Source: Siphonodentalium dalli
Lineage: Eukaryota; Mollusca; Scaphopoda; Gadilida; Siphonodentaliidae
Direction of reading: 5' to 3'
Assembly (NCBI GenBank): GCA_032622095.1
Contig: CP136064.1
Location: forward strand, 188,283,794 to 188,347,793
Length of the DNA: 64,000 nt
Shown here: positions 11,741 through 23,396 of the stretch, one piece after another
Layout: every line of letters starts with the position of its first letter
Position numbering within the stretch: the stretch's first letter is position 1
Notes under the pieces: generated by a model
What the model was told of the DNA's origin: nothing
Seen by the model: the letters and a program-made list of their open reading frames with translations, nothing else
The model's database searches: none
Translations under genes and position numbers: made by a program

Positions 11741-12782
11741 TACATATATGTATATATTATCATCTCCGATACCTGGATGTCAAAATATGGAATTATACTC
11801 AAAACAAAATTATTTTAAATGTGGAGTTAATTTCTAAGGCGACCCTTCCCCAACATCGATACCACAACGCAACTGAGAATAAGACATGTTGACGATAAGA
11901 AAATACCGAGGCATTGTGAGTCGGCTGCTAGTTAGACGTACAGACAGACGGAAGGAAAGTTGGATGGGCGGAAAGGCAATTTCAATCATGTAATGTGTGG
12001 TACACAGATATGGAAATTAAACCTGTACAGTATAGCAATATGCGATTCGACATTACTTTATTTTCCTCAGCTGGCTCCAAATAAAAAGTTTTAATCTCGT
12101 AGCCTTGATGTGACTCATATGCGTATTCATGTCTATTATAAATAGCGAGCATGACATTCACTAGAAAGCGACTTCTCGTGATAACAAGTTAATGAAATTT
12201 CAATTGCTGGTCGCACAATCGTCGTTGTCATAGTTGACTACTCGGCGTTGTCAATTGAGTGCGATGATACCCCGCAAATATGGACACAGCGCCATCAATC
12301 ACAGAACTGAGGTGAACATTAGTTGTGAAAAATCACACAAAGACGTATGGCTATGTTATTATTTGGTTTCCACTCAATTTTATAGGACGTTATATATATT
12401 TTCTCAACTCTAAAGACGAATTTCACACAGTGATGTGTGTAAAACCAAAACAACCGGTCTATTTATGTCAAAGATTATGTATTGTTGTGCTAACTGTCTA
12501 GTGCTGAACTCTTTACAGTTTATCGAATCGAAGATCGCCGTACCTAATAGAAATATAATATATGGTACATTCCTGTCTGTATTTCTGGAATTATTCATTT
12601 CTCAATGTTTTTTTCGTGTTTATCACATCAGCCTGGTCGCAGAATCGTTAAACCGCCGTAGCACCGTGGTTGTCAACCCGGAATTGGTCGTAGAATCGTC
12701 GAAACGATTGTGCCGTGTGATCGCTAGGGCATGGGAAAATATGCCCTTTAGCCATTTCGAATTGTGCTAAGAATATCTGATA

Positions 12783-13390
12783 TACCCCTAATTTCCATGC
12801 CAAAATGCGGTCAAATTCTAAGTAAAAAAATGGTTGTAACTCATGTGAAAATAACTGGACAGAACCTATATTCGAACTTGGCCTGTAGTTTTAGCTGGGA
12901 AACACATACCATATTTGGTTCAGATAAAATAATCCAAACTGGAGTTATCGGTCAGAAACCGAAATATTATGAAATCAGTCAAATTCTAAGTCGAAAAAGG
13001 GCCGTAACTCATGTAAAAATAATTGGACAGAACCCATATTCAATCAAGGCCTGTATCTATAGCTGGGAAACACACATACCAACTTTGGTTCAGATCAAAT
13101 AATTCAAACTGGAGTTATCGATCAGAAACAATAAATGTTAACAGACAGTCAAATTCTAAGTCGAAAAAGGGCCGTAACTCATGTAAAAAATCATTGGAAA
13201 GAACCCATATTCAAAATTGGCCGGTATCTTTAGCTGGGAAATACACAACCAACTCTGGTTCGTGTAAAAACTAATGCCATTATAACCTCCACCAGGGTAC
13301 CCCGAGTCACCACACCAAATTTGTTTGAAATCGGACCAGCAGTCTGGTAGAAAAATCCAGACAAATAGACAGATCCTACTCTTTTATATA
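12783..13390 (+). mobile_element. Core-repeat element, ~170-bp units
   Basis: Three units recur, with gtcaaattctaagt at about 12808, 12978 and 13147. Each reads gtaactcatgtaaaaat..ttgga.agaaccc.tattca and ends aaactggagttatcg. This resembles the 4381 and 52905 families in wording but is a separate subfamily. It lacks a clear terminal hairpin. The overlapping frames of 80-112 codons are translations of the repeat. Confidence 0.65.
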
Positions 13391-13767
13391 TAAATAGATT
13401 AAACTAGTGCATGTACATACCAGTTACTAAATTCTGATCTGTGCAACTCTTGTTCAGGTCCTGCTTCCAATCTCCTTTTATACATTTCTGTCAAATATTG
13501 TCTCATCCATCTTTTATGACCCCGAGTCTGGACTGAACATGAAAAAATTGTAATAATATTAATAGTTGAACTAGTTAATCATACTCAAAAGATTTTGCTA
13601 TGGATTGGTTCATTGTTGAATAATTAATTACATCTAACTTGTTCTTGGTAGTATATCTGCTAGTACATTGTGTATGTTTCAGAACGTTAGACTGTTTTTA
13701 TGATATCCAGAGAATTATTTAGCAAACCCATCTCAGCTAATTATACATATGGTTGGTTTTGAGTTCA
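13391..13767. other. Unassigned stretch
   Basis: Nothing recognised. It ends with gagttCA, the flank of the 5.1-kb element. Confidence 0.4.
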
Positions 13768-16700
13768 TAGGCCAGTACGAGATTCTCAGAAAGCCTCTAG
13801 TTTTTTAGATACCCCGCACTTCCGAGCCCTCGTGAAAATCATGTCCCAGGCTGTTAAACTACCTTTGGTACATATGCCATGGGTGTGCGATTTTTGATTC
13901 TGGATTGGCTGCTATGAAAAATATTGACTTTTGTGAGTTTCTGAGCCCGAAAATACGCAAAAATTAATATATCCTTAGGAGAACACAAGTTTTCACTAAT
14001 CGTCGACGAATGTGACATTTTTCGAACAGTATTATCAACATGTTCAGATGTATGGCAAAACAGTAATGAAATATATAACATAATGTCAACTTTTCGGGTA
14101 TTTTGAGAAAAAATCTTGAAAAATCACTCAATTTTCGTTTTTTGTCTTGCAAACTAATGACAATTTATCGGACGCATGATAAGTTATTGAGATGATACAA
14201 AAACCAAAAACTTCCTGAAATATCTCGCTTTCAGAAAATATATGACATAACCGTAATTATCCTGAAGGTACCCACTCAGTATCCAAAAACTTAACCCTCC
14301 CCCATAAACGCTCTCAGATAACTGAAATTGACCAATTAAGATATTGTTTTGTGAAAGGGTTACATTAATTGTCGGGAGCTGTATGATAAGTTGCAGAATA
14401 ATATTCTGAATATCTATGCTAGATATATTCCCACCGGACCTGATCAATTTACAACTTTCCACTATAAATACCACAAAAAAAGCGAATGGGACATCCAATT
14501 TTCAAAGTTTTTTGTCGATTGAATTGAATTTTCTCGGGCACAGTATTGATTTCTGATGATAATTCACAACATAATAACTTCCCTGGATATATTATTCCAA
14601 ACTATGTATATGCGCTTCGTGTGGTTGTTCTTATAATCATAATTAAGGCTCCAAAGTTGACCCCCCCCCCCCCCCATTTCGTAATATGCGCTAATATACG
14701 GATCAGAATACAGAAACACAATTGGCATATTTGTGATTAGTTGGAAGTGTCATTTCGGTTAGTATGTTCTTCTTTTTCGTTAGACAAGACATTATTCAAC
14801 CCAGAAAAAGAGTTTCTTGAATAATAAGTGGTGTGTATACAATGTATATCATGAAACATAGGATTGGCATTCATTTGGCTGCGTAATATTTTACCACCAT
14901 CTATTATTCCTCATTTGCACTCTCATCATCCGAAACACTATTCCCATTATCTCGGTTTTCGCAAGTGTCGTCGTCGCATCCGCATACTGGTACGTGTGAT
15001 ATTGTGTTTTTGGCAGTCACATCTTTTAGTGGAATAATTACTTTTGCATGTGCATCGAATAAATTCAACCAAATCTTTTGGAACCGTGTCCACGAGCGAC
15101 ACCACGGGGTCTGGTTGCTGTTCTCACACCCTCCATCCACAGCCGCCAGGAGACGGAAAACTCAAGACAAGACTCATTGCATGCCTCCGTATATAGGTTT
15201 GATAATTAACTCGCTGAATATGGTGTTTGAGACTATTCTTTGTTGGTGGCAATCGGTCGCTCGATGACTGCTTCTTGTGAAAAGCTTGCATCTTGCCTCG
15301 TCGACTGATTTGATATTGTCAGAACCCGTATACATGGCACATACACACGATTCGCATGATTCTTTTTCTAAGTCAGATAGGTGCGCAGGATCTTCACCAA
15401 CGTGAACTGATATGTTCTTCGTTATCTCTTCGTGATTTTCCGCAGTTGGCATGGCGCATTTCTTTCCGTGCTGTACTAAGTAACTGGTGGTATCGCAGCC
15501 AGTCAACAATTGTAAAGCTGGAAGCGCTTTACACAATCATGTCTGATCCGATTTCTCTCGCGATGTCATGCAGAGCTACAAATCGTTCCTTCTAATTTAC
15601 ACCAGTGTGGAAGAATAGCTCATTGAGACGTAAGAATTGGAAGTGGTGCAAACCTAGCACAGCAACATCCCTATCAGGGCTCCAGACAGCCGCCGACTTA
15701 ATTACATCTCATTCAATAGAATAGACAACATGGGACAAACATTTGAGAGTCAGCCTCTTCGTGTTCAGAATTCAAATCTGGACAGCTGTTTGGTCCGACG
15801 AAATCTACCATCACACATCTTCCTTCTGTGAAGCCACCCGCCAAATAAACTTTTAGCCTATTAAGTAATCTAGCAGCCCGGTGTGATTCGAGTTGAACGT
15901 AGATGTACTCCACTAAATTGCTCTTCGTCTTCGAGTTGGCAAGCATTTTTGTCAACTTCGAGGGCAGACGAGTGTCACCTGTCTTGAACACTCGCTCAGA
16001 GAGGCTGCCTTGTGTTGACCTATTTGATCGTTCAGAAGACTTAATGAAATCAGCATTGTCATAACGGTTTGCGACTACGGCAACAACATCAAAGTTAGTT
16101 TTGAGAGTACTAAACATTCAACAGTGTTAAATATATCTCCAACAGCGTCAGGTTTCGAACTTGCACTGCCGCATATCATCTTGCCATGAAATCAAACACC
16201 CACATGTCGATGCTCTTCGGTTCCAGATGCGAACTGTCACTGACCTTGTCTTCTAGAAGATGGAGAAATCACTTTTGTTCCAGAACGCATAGTTCCATCG
16301 ATGTTGAATAGCGAGAGTGGGACAAGGGATAGTTGATAACAGAAACATTTGTCTAGTTGAATCTGCCTGTCGTTTGCAAGGACCAGGATTATCGCCAGTG
16401 ACGGATCGGGTCCATAATGTCCACTGTATCACTGTCTGGCCTATCTTCAACGAATGTTTTCATTCTTTCCTTCCCAGTTTCAAAGGACGACAAGAGTTCT
16501 ATGGAGTGAGGAGTGAGGCTCGTTGGGAAGTACCACGCCTGTGGCAATATTGACGAGTGGCATGGGCGAATCCTCGCTTGCGTCGTTATCAACCTTAAAT
16601 TAATTAGTCAAACCTGAGTCATCTTTTTCCATGATGGCCCGAACTTTCCGTTCATCCGCAATGGTTTTAGATTGGGTATCTTCCCTGTGGAGTGAAGCTG

Positions 16701-18892
16701 ACCCAGAATTCAGATCACACATTGTAAGTAGGTTCGATATTACTTCCGCTCTTAGATGTGCTGTAAGGACATGACGCTCGGTGGCCTTGTCACTTCGAAA
16801 TGTGTCTTTCAAGAAAGCACAATCTCTATTGAGAGTTTGCTCAATTCCCTGGTGGGACCATACGCCATTGACTGTTGCCGAAACGTTTCGAGAACGGCGG
16901 ACTGTATGAAGTCCCTGACCCATAGCAGTGTACACATCTGGATGCAAGTCTTCCAGTGTGCTCATATCTGCAAGCATAGACATCCCCAACGCGCGTAGGT
17001 CAAGTAGTCATATGCGAAGTCACCTGAATCATTTTCGCAAACATATACAAGTGGTTTGCGAAATCAGAGTTTCTCTCGGCTGCAACATAGTTCAACAGGC
17101 ACTGAACCATACTTAGATATTCGTTCCAAAATGCAAACGTGGCTGAAAGTTCGCAGCAGATTCCATGACCATCTCCTTAATTCCAGAATCCTGCATTCGT
17201 TTACCTATTATCCTTTGAGCGCACGATGAAAACCACCAAGTCTCAACACTAATCGAGGGAAGAGCTCGCGATTCCTACACTTGATCAGCTGTGCTTTTGA
17301 GTATAATGCCTCGTCAAATGTAATCACACAATAGTCAAGAACCATCCTCCTGAATACTTCGGAGAGCCGCATGAGCACAGTGAAGACAGTGTCAAAGTAA
17401 TTTTGAGGAGCAGACACATTTCTACAGTATCCAACGTTTGTTGTGGGTCCTTGGATCTTCGATGCTAGCTTCATATGCATAACAGTCCACCATGTATGGT
17501 ATAATATGTTCGCCGACACTCAAATCGAAAAGTCTGTTGCTGATAGCTCTCGCGGTGACCAACGCAATATCACTGGATTTAAATCAAGTTTCTCGGGTGT
17601 CATAATAGGCAAAGAAGTCAACCCCTTCAAAAAAACTGGAGATGCACGTTTAACATAATGTTAGGACATTCAAGAATAGTGTTCATGTTTACCGAAGTTC
17701 CTTCCTGTTCAGATACATGTTTCTGCTTCTGGCTAAGAACTCTGCTTTGAAAGATGACCATGTTCATAACATCCGACAATGTGGATCTATAGTCTCTCAG
17801 ATTTTTGTTCGAAATTATCGGTTGCGGCATGGGTGAAAAATCCCATATCAATGTTAGTTGGCACAACACAACTTTCACCAGCAGTTTGTATATCTGTCTA
17901 CACTGATATAATTGTGTGTATGTCGTTGTAACTGTTACACACCCCATGTCGATTTAGAACATTTATTAGCATTCCCATTCGAGTACATTCGGGTATACTG
18001 ACAGACCCAAACCGGCGTGCTTCGGAGTTTTCACTCTGCACGAAGTCCCAATAAAGATGAGGTCCTGCGCTACAGAAAGGACGTTTCTGTTAACACTCTT
18101 GTTCTGTTCAAAATCACGTCTGGTCAGAGAGAGCAACTTGTCATGGGTCATTGAAGCGGGTGATAATATGCGTTGCATGGAACATAAGACGATCACGACC
18201 AATGTCATCGACATCGCTACAATGAGCAGCATTTATAATTAAATTTTAATTTTCATGCTCTCTTTTGCTCAGTATTGGTTCCTGTAGAGCATTTTGGTAT
18301 TAATATGAGGAAACTAGCATATGTGCTAGCGAAAACGAGACGTCGTTAGCACAACCTATGCATTAGCGTTTTTCCGACTTTTAGGGGGGAGGGTTGAGTT
18401 TTACGCTCCTGTTACCGATTCACATGGATTGCATGCTATATTTCTATATTTATTTATGGACAAATGTCCACAGAAGTTTTTGATAGCATTTGCGACGATA
18501 TTCTCCCGACAGATATGCAGTTATCGACCTATTCCGTCGTCATATTTCTGAAAAACGCTTGAAATTTCAAAGAAAAAATCAATAAATTCAATAATAGGGC
18601 CACCGTTATGATAATATGGCACAAAAATTGGCTTATTTCATTCTAACAATTTATTTCGGTTACCAAAATAATCTCATGATCTCCAGGGAAAGTTCTGGAT
18701 CGAATCTATTGTCGATTTATCGAATTATGTTAACCATTAGAACCTATTCTAAAGGACCGTGCCAATCCTGAATAAAAAATCGCACACCCGTGCAATGTGT
18801 CCCAGGGGTCACTGCAAACGAAAATAGCAAGAAATCTCGGGGGCTCAAAAGTGCGGGGTCGATTGGATTTTTCGAAAACTCATACTGGCCTA
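13768..18892 (-). mobile_element. 5.1-kb transposon-like element carrying an unnamed multi-module gene
   Basis: The left end (from 13768) and the reverse complement of the right end (to 18892) share TAGGCCAGTAYGAG, then ACCCCGCACTTYYGAGCCC, then GGGTGTGCGATTTTT and GGATTGGC at matching distances, giving diverged terminal inverted repeats of about 150 bp. A further inverted match (AACTYAACCCTCCCCC at about 14288-14303 and 18388-18403) suggests the homology once ran ~500 bp inward. Both outer flanks are TCA (13765-13767 and 18893-18895), a possible 3-bp target duplication. The interior is dominated by the minus-strand pseudogene at 14904-18232. Terminal repeats are seen; that the gene belongs to the element, and is not captured, is inference. 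Confidence 0.65.
14904..18232 (-). pseudogene. Decayed large multi-module protein, unnamed invertebrate family
   Basis: Minus-strand pieces in collinear order: 18232-17966 with TPKHAGLGLSVYPNVLEW; 17947-17627 with no clear motif; 17519-17208 with CVITFDEALYSKAQLIK and RLVLRLGGFHRALKG; 16989-16600 with GLHTVRRS and WSHQGIEQTLNRD; 16117-15713 ending EHEEADSQMF; about 15695-15600, in another frame, VWSPDRDVAVLGLHH and LNELFFHTGV; 15536-15174 with LQLLTGCDTTSYL and HGKK; and 15140-14904 ending CGCDDDTCEN plus an acidic tail. I know this order (KHxGLG, LGGFH, GxEQxxNRD, HEEADTR, SPDTDV, GCDTTS, Cys-rich end) from large uncharacterised proteins common in cnidarian and other invertebrate genomes. 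No reaction is established to my knowledge. Several frameshifts and stops make it dead. The first Thr of SPDTDV is Arg here. No intron-like gaps were obvious, so it may be a one-exon gene. Confidence 0.7.
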
Positions 18893-19156
18893 TCACATCT
18901 CTGCAGTGATATAGAATTGGAAACAGCAGAATGATTCTTAGTGAAGAGCTGATAATCAGAATTTGCCAATAATATTAACAAGTAACAAATTTATTATCTG
19001 AATCAACAAACTAAAAAACAAAGCATTTTGTTCGGAGTATGATACATAAATAATACGGCTGTAATGATGCATTTTCTCACAATACATATCATGTTTCAGT
19101 GATTCATGGATGCCGTAGTGGATTGCAGAAGTCAAACAATCCAAACTAGAGGTGTG
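18893..19156. other. Unassigned stretch
   Basis: Flank of the 5.1-kb element. Nothing recognised. Confidence 0.4.
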
Positions 19157-19752
19157 ACTGTCCCAATGGGACTACGGATACCCCCCGTTTTTTAAATACT
19201 AAGATGTTTCACATGTCAGTAAACATTTAGTTAAAATAATAAAATAACAGTTCCCATTGCAGGTGTACAACAATAACCCTAATCTTAAACCTATTGACCG
19301 AAAAATGTAGGAATAAAAGCTCGGACAAAATTATGCATGTTGCAAAAAAGTTTCTAAGTCGAAAAAGGGGGATAACTCCACCAAAAAATGTCGGACAGAC
19401 GTCATAATCGCAGGTGCACAAGTTCCCATGGTACTAACTATCTGTGCCACGTTTTAATAAAATTGACCGAAAAATGTAGGAATAAAAGCTCGGACAAAAG
19501 TATACATGTTGTGAAACTTTTCTAAGTCGAAAAAGGGGGGATAACTCCACAAAAAAAAGTTTGACAGACGTCATAATCGCAGGTGTACAGGTTCCCATGG
19601 TGGTTGATATCTGTGCCAAGTTTCACGGAAATTGATCAAAAAACGACTGAGAAAAACTCCGGACAAATTTGTGTCCACGGACGGACGACGGACGGACAAG
19701 CTGACTCCAGTATACCCCCCCCCCCCTAACTTCGTTGCGGGGGGTATAATTA
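19157..19752 (+). mobile_element. Core-repeat element with ATACCCCC ends
   Basis: Left end ggataccccccg (about 19180) and right end ggggggtataat (about 19739-19750) are inverted. Two to three units of about 180 bp follow (gaccgaaaaatgtaggaata at about 19296 and 19466; taagtcgaaaaaggggg before each ataactccac). Then come acggacggacgacggacgg and a C-run/G-run hairpin (ccccccctaacttcgttgcg) near 19717-19745. A second, partial copy of its 5' 100 bp lies on the minus strand at 48740-50160 and is interrupted there by a hAT element. Confidence 0.7.
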
Positions 19753-20195
19753 AGAAGGCTGGGGTATTAAGATGACCAGACACTTAATTCCAGACTTGCT
19801 GACTTGCACATGCAATATAATTCGAAGCACGTTTTTATTTTTTTTCGACTGAACACGTGAGTACTCATGTGGTACCATTTGTTTTAGTTTAACTAAATTG
19901 ATGAAATGAAAGGTTGACATATAGTCGGAAAATTATATTAAAAGACATAGGCAACAATGATTAAAAGTTATTGAATATTACATTCATGAGTTGTCTGGTG
20001 ACGTCACCAATATTTCAGGGGAAGCCGTAAGTTAAAATATTTGTGATGTCATAACAAGTACAATAAAACAAATCATCTTTTCCTTCTTATTATTGGAATA
20101 TAATAGGCCAAAGAAATTTAATGGTTTGGTTTAGGTTACATGCCAAAAAATTTAGGGTCAGTACGCAGCAGGTAGGAATTTTTTTATTTTTTTTT
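19753..20195. other. Unassigned stretch
   Basis: AT-rich. A poly-T run near 20180-20197 precedes the next MITE. Confidence 0.4.
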
Positions 20196-20199
20196 TTAA

Positions 20200-20452
20200 C
20201 CATTCCATGACTAACTTCCGGAAATTTTGCGAAAACCCTGTGTCAATGCATTCTCTTATATATGCAAATCTCCCATAGAGAGCCTTGCATATATAATAGA
20301 ATACATTGGCATAACCACATTTACCTTGTCCTTGTATGACAATGCATTCTCATATATATGCGAAGCTCCTTATTGAAGACTGGCATATACAAAAGAATGC
20401 ACTGACACAGGATCTTTAATGCTGCCCCAGCGTAGCTCCCATCATGAAAGGG
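20200..20452. mobile_element. Twin-hairpin TTAA MITE, full copy
   Basis: Flanked by TTAA (20196-20199 and 20453-20456). Ends CCATTCCATGA and TCATGAAAGGG are inverted. The interior consists of two successive hairpins of about 70 bp, each built from attctcttatatatgc and its inverse, separated by acatttaccttgtccttgta. Other copies are at 54954, 55300, 60849 and 62671, with partial ones at 47583 and 47976. It has no protein. TTAA flanks suggest mobilisation by a piggyBac-type transposase. Confidence 0.8.
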
Positions 20453-20530
20453 TTAAATATATACCGGGTATCTAATTCTGTAATCCATACACTTCATCTT
20501 AGACTATATAGTAGATGATTTGTATGTCTC

Positions 20531-20650
20531 ATCAACTCTCAGTGATAGCTTTCCGATGAATATGGCAACAAGCCATATTTCTGACTAAATCCTGAAAAGT
20601 TACCCATAATTCTGCTGTGGTTAAGGAGTCAATTATTTAGGGCATTACTG
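20531..20650. mobile_element. Palindromic TA-MITE, right arm only
   Basis: Right arm from gctttccgatgaatatggca to ggcattactg, followed by TA. The left arm is missing. See the full copies at 57702-57912 and 63495-63707. Confidence 0.85.
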
Positions 20651-20692
20651 TACGCGATTACCACAAAAATTAATTAACTTCTAGAATACATT

Positions 20693-20860
20693 GGCATCAG
20701 CGTGCAGAGAGATCAGACAGATGAACAAAGAACTGAAAGAAAGAAATTACGGGAGGAACTAAAAGAATTAAATGAGACGGAAAAACTATACGCCATCAGG
20801 AATGGCAAGATAGTGAAAGTTCAAGAAGACACAGAGACCCCCTCCCAACAAGAATTTTAA
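20693..20860 (+). pseudogene. LINE ORF1 C-terminal fragment
   Basis: The frame, open at its left edge, translates to a charged tail containing TERKKLREELKELNE and LYAIRNGKIVKVQED, then a stop at 20858. Heptad-like Leu/Lys/Glu content followed by 'YxIRNGKIV' just before ORF2 is typical of ORF1 C-termini in CR1-type LINEs; such proteins bind retroelement RNA. The N-terminal part was lost by 5' truncation. ORF2 begins 10 bases after this stop. The call rests mostly on position and wording. Confidence 0.55.
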
Positions 20861-20870
20861 CGCACCACCA

Positions 20871-23396
20871 ATGTTTTTAGATTTTAATCAGCACCTAACA
20901 GTGATGTACACCAACATAGATTCTTTTATCAATAAAAGAGCAGAGCTCGAAACACTAATAGAAATAAAGATGCCGGATATTTTGATTTTAACAGAGGTTA
21001 AACCCAAAAATGCACGGAATCTCCAAATACAAGAATTTTTTATCCAAGGGTACAATATATTCCACACACCATTAGAAATGGAAGAGGCACAGTCATATAT
21101 GTCAAAGAGAAGCTACAATCTACCTCCATCGACAACAAATCAGATTACGAGGAATCAATATGGTGCCAATTTAAACTGAGAGGAAATGATAGACTTTTGT
21201 TAGGAGCAATATACAGAAGTCCGAACAGCGATGGAAATAATAACTCTAATTTGAACAACATACTGGAGGAAATGGCCAATCGGAATGAAACCCATAAACT
21301 ATTCAATTGGAGATTTTAATTACCCATCCATCAACTGGGAAAATAGAAGTACAGAACTAAGTACAGAGAGTGACACATTTAACTTCATCGAAAGTATTAA
21401 CAATACAGGTCTACACCAACATGTTGAGGAAGTAACACGGGTCAGAACAGGCCAAAACCCAAATTTACTGGACCTAATACTCACAAATGAAGAAAATATG
21501 ATAGATGAAATAGAATATCTTCCACCAGTAGGCAAGAGTGATCACCTTGTACTTCTAACAAAATTCAGATGCTACTCGCAGGACGAGGAGACGAAGAAAA
21601 ACGATATATTCCAATACCATAAATTAGACACCAAAAAATGATGGAGGTGCAGTGGGATCTTATTAATCAGATGGAAGTTGAACAGGTATGGAATTTTATA
21701 AAAGAGAATATAAGAAAGGTAACAGAAGAAGTGACGCCCAAAAGAAAGAACAAGAATAAAACCAAAAAGAAAATATGGATGACAAAAGAGGCTTTATCAT
21801 CTGTTAAAGAGAAACAGAAAATATGGAAGAAATACTTGAAATATAAATCGGAGGATAACTATAAAAAGTACTTATCATCAAGAAATAAGAAAACCAAATT
21901 ATGTCGAGAAGCCCACAAGAACTATGAGAAAAAACTTGTTCAAAACATCAAATCGGACCAAAAATCATTCTGGACATACATGTACGTCAGACAGAAGACA
22001 AAAGTCAAAACCGGGATAGCAGATCTTGAAAATGAAACTGGAGAAACAGTAAGTGAAAACCAGGAGAAAGCAGAAATCCTAGAGAAAGCAGAAATCCTAA
22101 ATGCATATTTTGCCAGTGTGTACACCATATAGGATGAACCGACATCTGAGATGGATGGCGAAGAATTCAACATTGAGCTCAGCGAAATTGAAGTGACCCC
22201 TAACTTAGTTGAGAGAAAGCTACTCAAGTTGGATTCATCTAAATCCCCAGGCGAGGACAATATTCACCCAGCAATATTGAGGCTTGCAGCAAACACGTGG
22301 ACTCCAATGACTTATTCAATAAAGAACAACATGGGTTTCGAGCAAAAAGATTGTGTGTAACACAGCTACTTGAAGTACAAGATGACTGGTTCAGAGCACT
22401 TGAGGATGAAAACAATATAGATGCAATATACCTTGACTTCAGGAAAGCCTTCGATACAGTGCCACATGGAAGGCTAATGACAAAATTATCATTCTACGGA
22501 ATTAAAGGAGAGGTCTACAACTGGATTAAGGATTTTTTATCAGGAAGAAAGCAGGCAGTCAGAGTATCCGACAAATATTCATCACAGAGAAAAGTAACTA
22601 GTGGCATCCCTCAAGGTTCTGTTCTAGGACCAATATTGTTTTTAATCTTCATCAATGACATCACCAATAATGTGAAGAGCAATGTCAAGATTTTTGCTGA
22701 TGATACCAAACTATATAGAAATGTGAATAACCAAGAAGATGCAGAAGATTTACAGTGAGACCTTGACCAGCTATCTGAATGGTCCGATAAATGGTTACTG
22801 AGATTTAACGCAGCAAAATGCAAGGTGATGCATATATTGAACAGCAATACGGGTCAAAAGTACAACATCATGAAATAGAGGAAACCAGTGAAGAAAAGGA
22901 CATTGGAGTCATCTTTACCAACAACATGCAATTCTCAACACATATTGCAAAGAGCGTCCAAAGAGCCAATCAGAGAATAGGAATAATAAACAGAACTTTC
23001 AGCTACATCGATGAAGATACTCTTAAAATCCTATACAAATCTTTTGTTCGACCAGTATTAGAATACGGATCATCCATTTGGAACCCACACTATAAGAAGT
23101 ACAAAACCATGATTGAAAGTGTACAGAGGCGAGCATCGAGAATAGTCACAAGCTTGAGGGGCATGCAGTACGAAGAAAGGCTGAGGAAACTAGGCATTCC
23201 AACACTAGATTATAGGAGAGAGCAATGTGACATGATCCAAATGTTCAAAATAATAGAAGGATATGATGAAGCTGATCTACCAATGATAATGGATAAAGAG
23301 AGTCGAACAAGAGGGCACAGTAAAAAATTAAGAAAGGAACTATTCACCAGTACGAAAACAGTTACTGGACATAAAGTCACAAAAATAAGGTTTTAA
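20871..23396 (+). pseudogene. LINE ORF2: AP endonuclease and reverse transcriptase, broken
   Basis: The endonuclease starts at 20871 (YTNIDSFINKRAELETL, DILILTEVKP). It shifts frame near 21080, where another frame has LLLGAIYRSPNS, and again near 21290 (IGDFNYPSINWE, then GKSDHLVLL). The linker runs 21638-22132 and hits a stop. RT then has LDSSKSPGEDNIHPAILRL (about 22220-22290), a jump straight to KEQHGF (about 22320), YLDFRKAFDTVPH, SGIPQGSVLGP, FADDTKLY (FADD at 22693-22704), a stop and frameshift near 22756-22818, and the C-terminal part to 23396 (RPVLEYGSSIWNPHYKK, SLRGMQYEERLRKLGIP). About 80 codons carrying the first RT motifs (the usual NYRPVS block) are deleted near 22300. The frame ends soon after RGHSKKLRKELF, without the usual WNSLP block, so it may also be 3'-altered. 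Confidence 0.85.

Larger units (their letters stand above)
9236..12720. mobile_element. DNA element with ~90-bp terminal inverted repeats
   Basis: Left terminal repeat 9236-9331 and right terminal repeat 12634-12720 are inverted and nearly identical over CACGGCACAATCGTTTCGAC, ATTCTACGACCAATTCC and TTGACAACCAC.GTGCTACGG. The left copy has an extra ~11-bp acgattctgcg. A second inverted pair, atgacaacgacgattgtgcg, lies inside at 9738-9757 and about 12207-12232. Flanks ATCACT and ATCGCT could be a 6-bp target duplication with one change. The interior holds no recognisable transposase, so it is probably non-autonomous. Superfamily not assigned. Confidence 0.7.

Noticed and set aside
11530-11892. 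120-codon plus-strand frame rich in Ser/Leu/Pro
   Set aside because: It is the translation of the CT-rich tract at 11656-11740; no conserved domain on either side.
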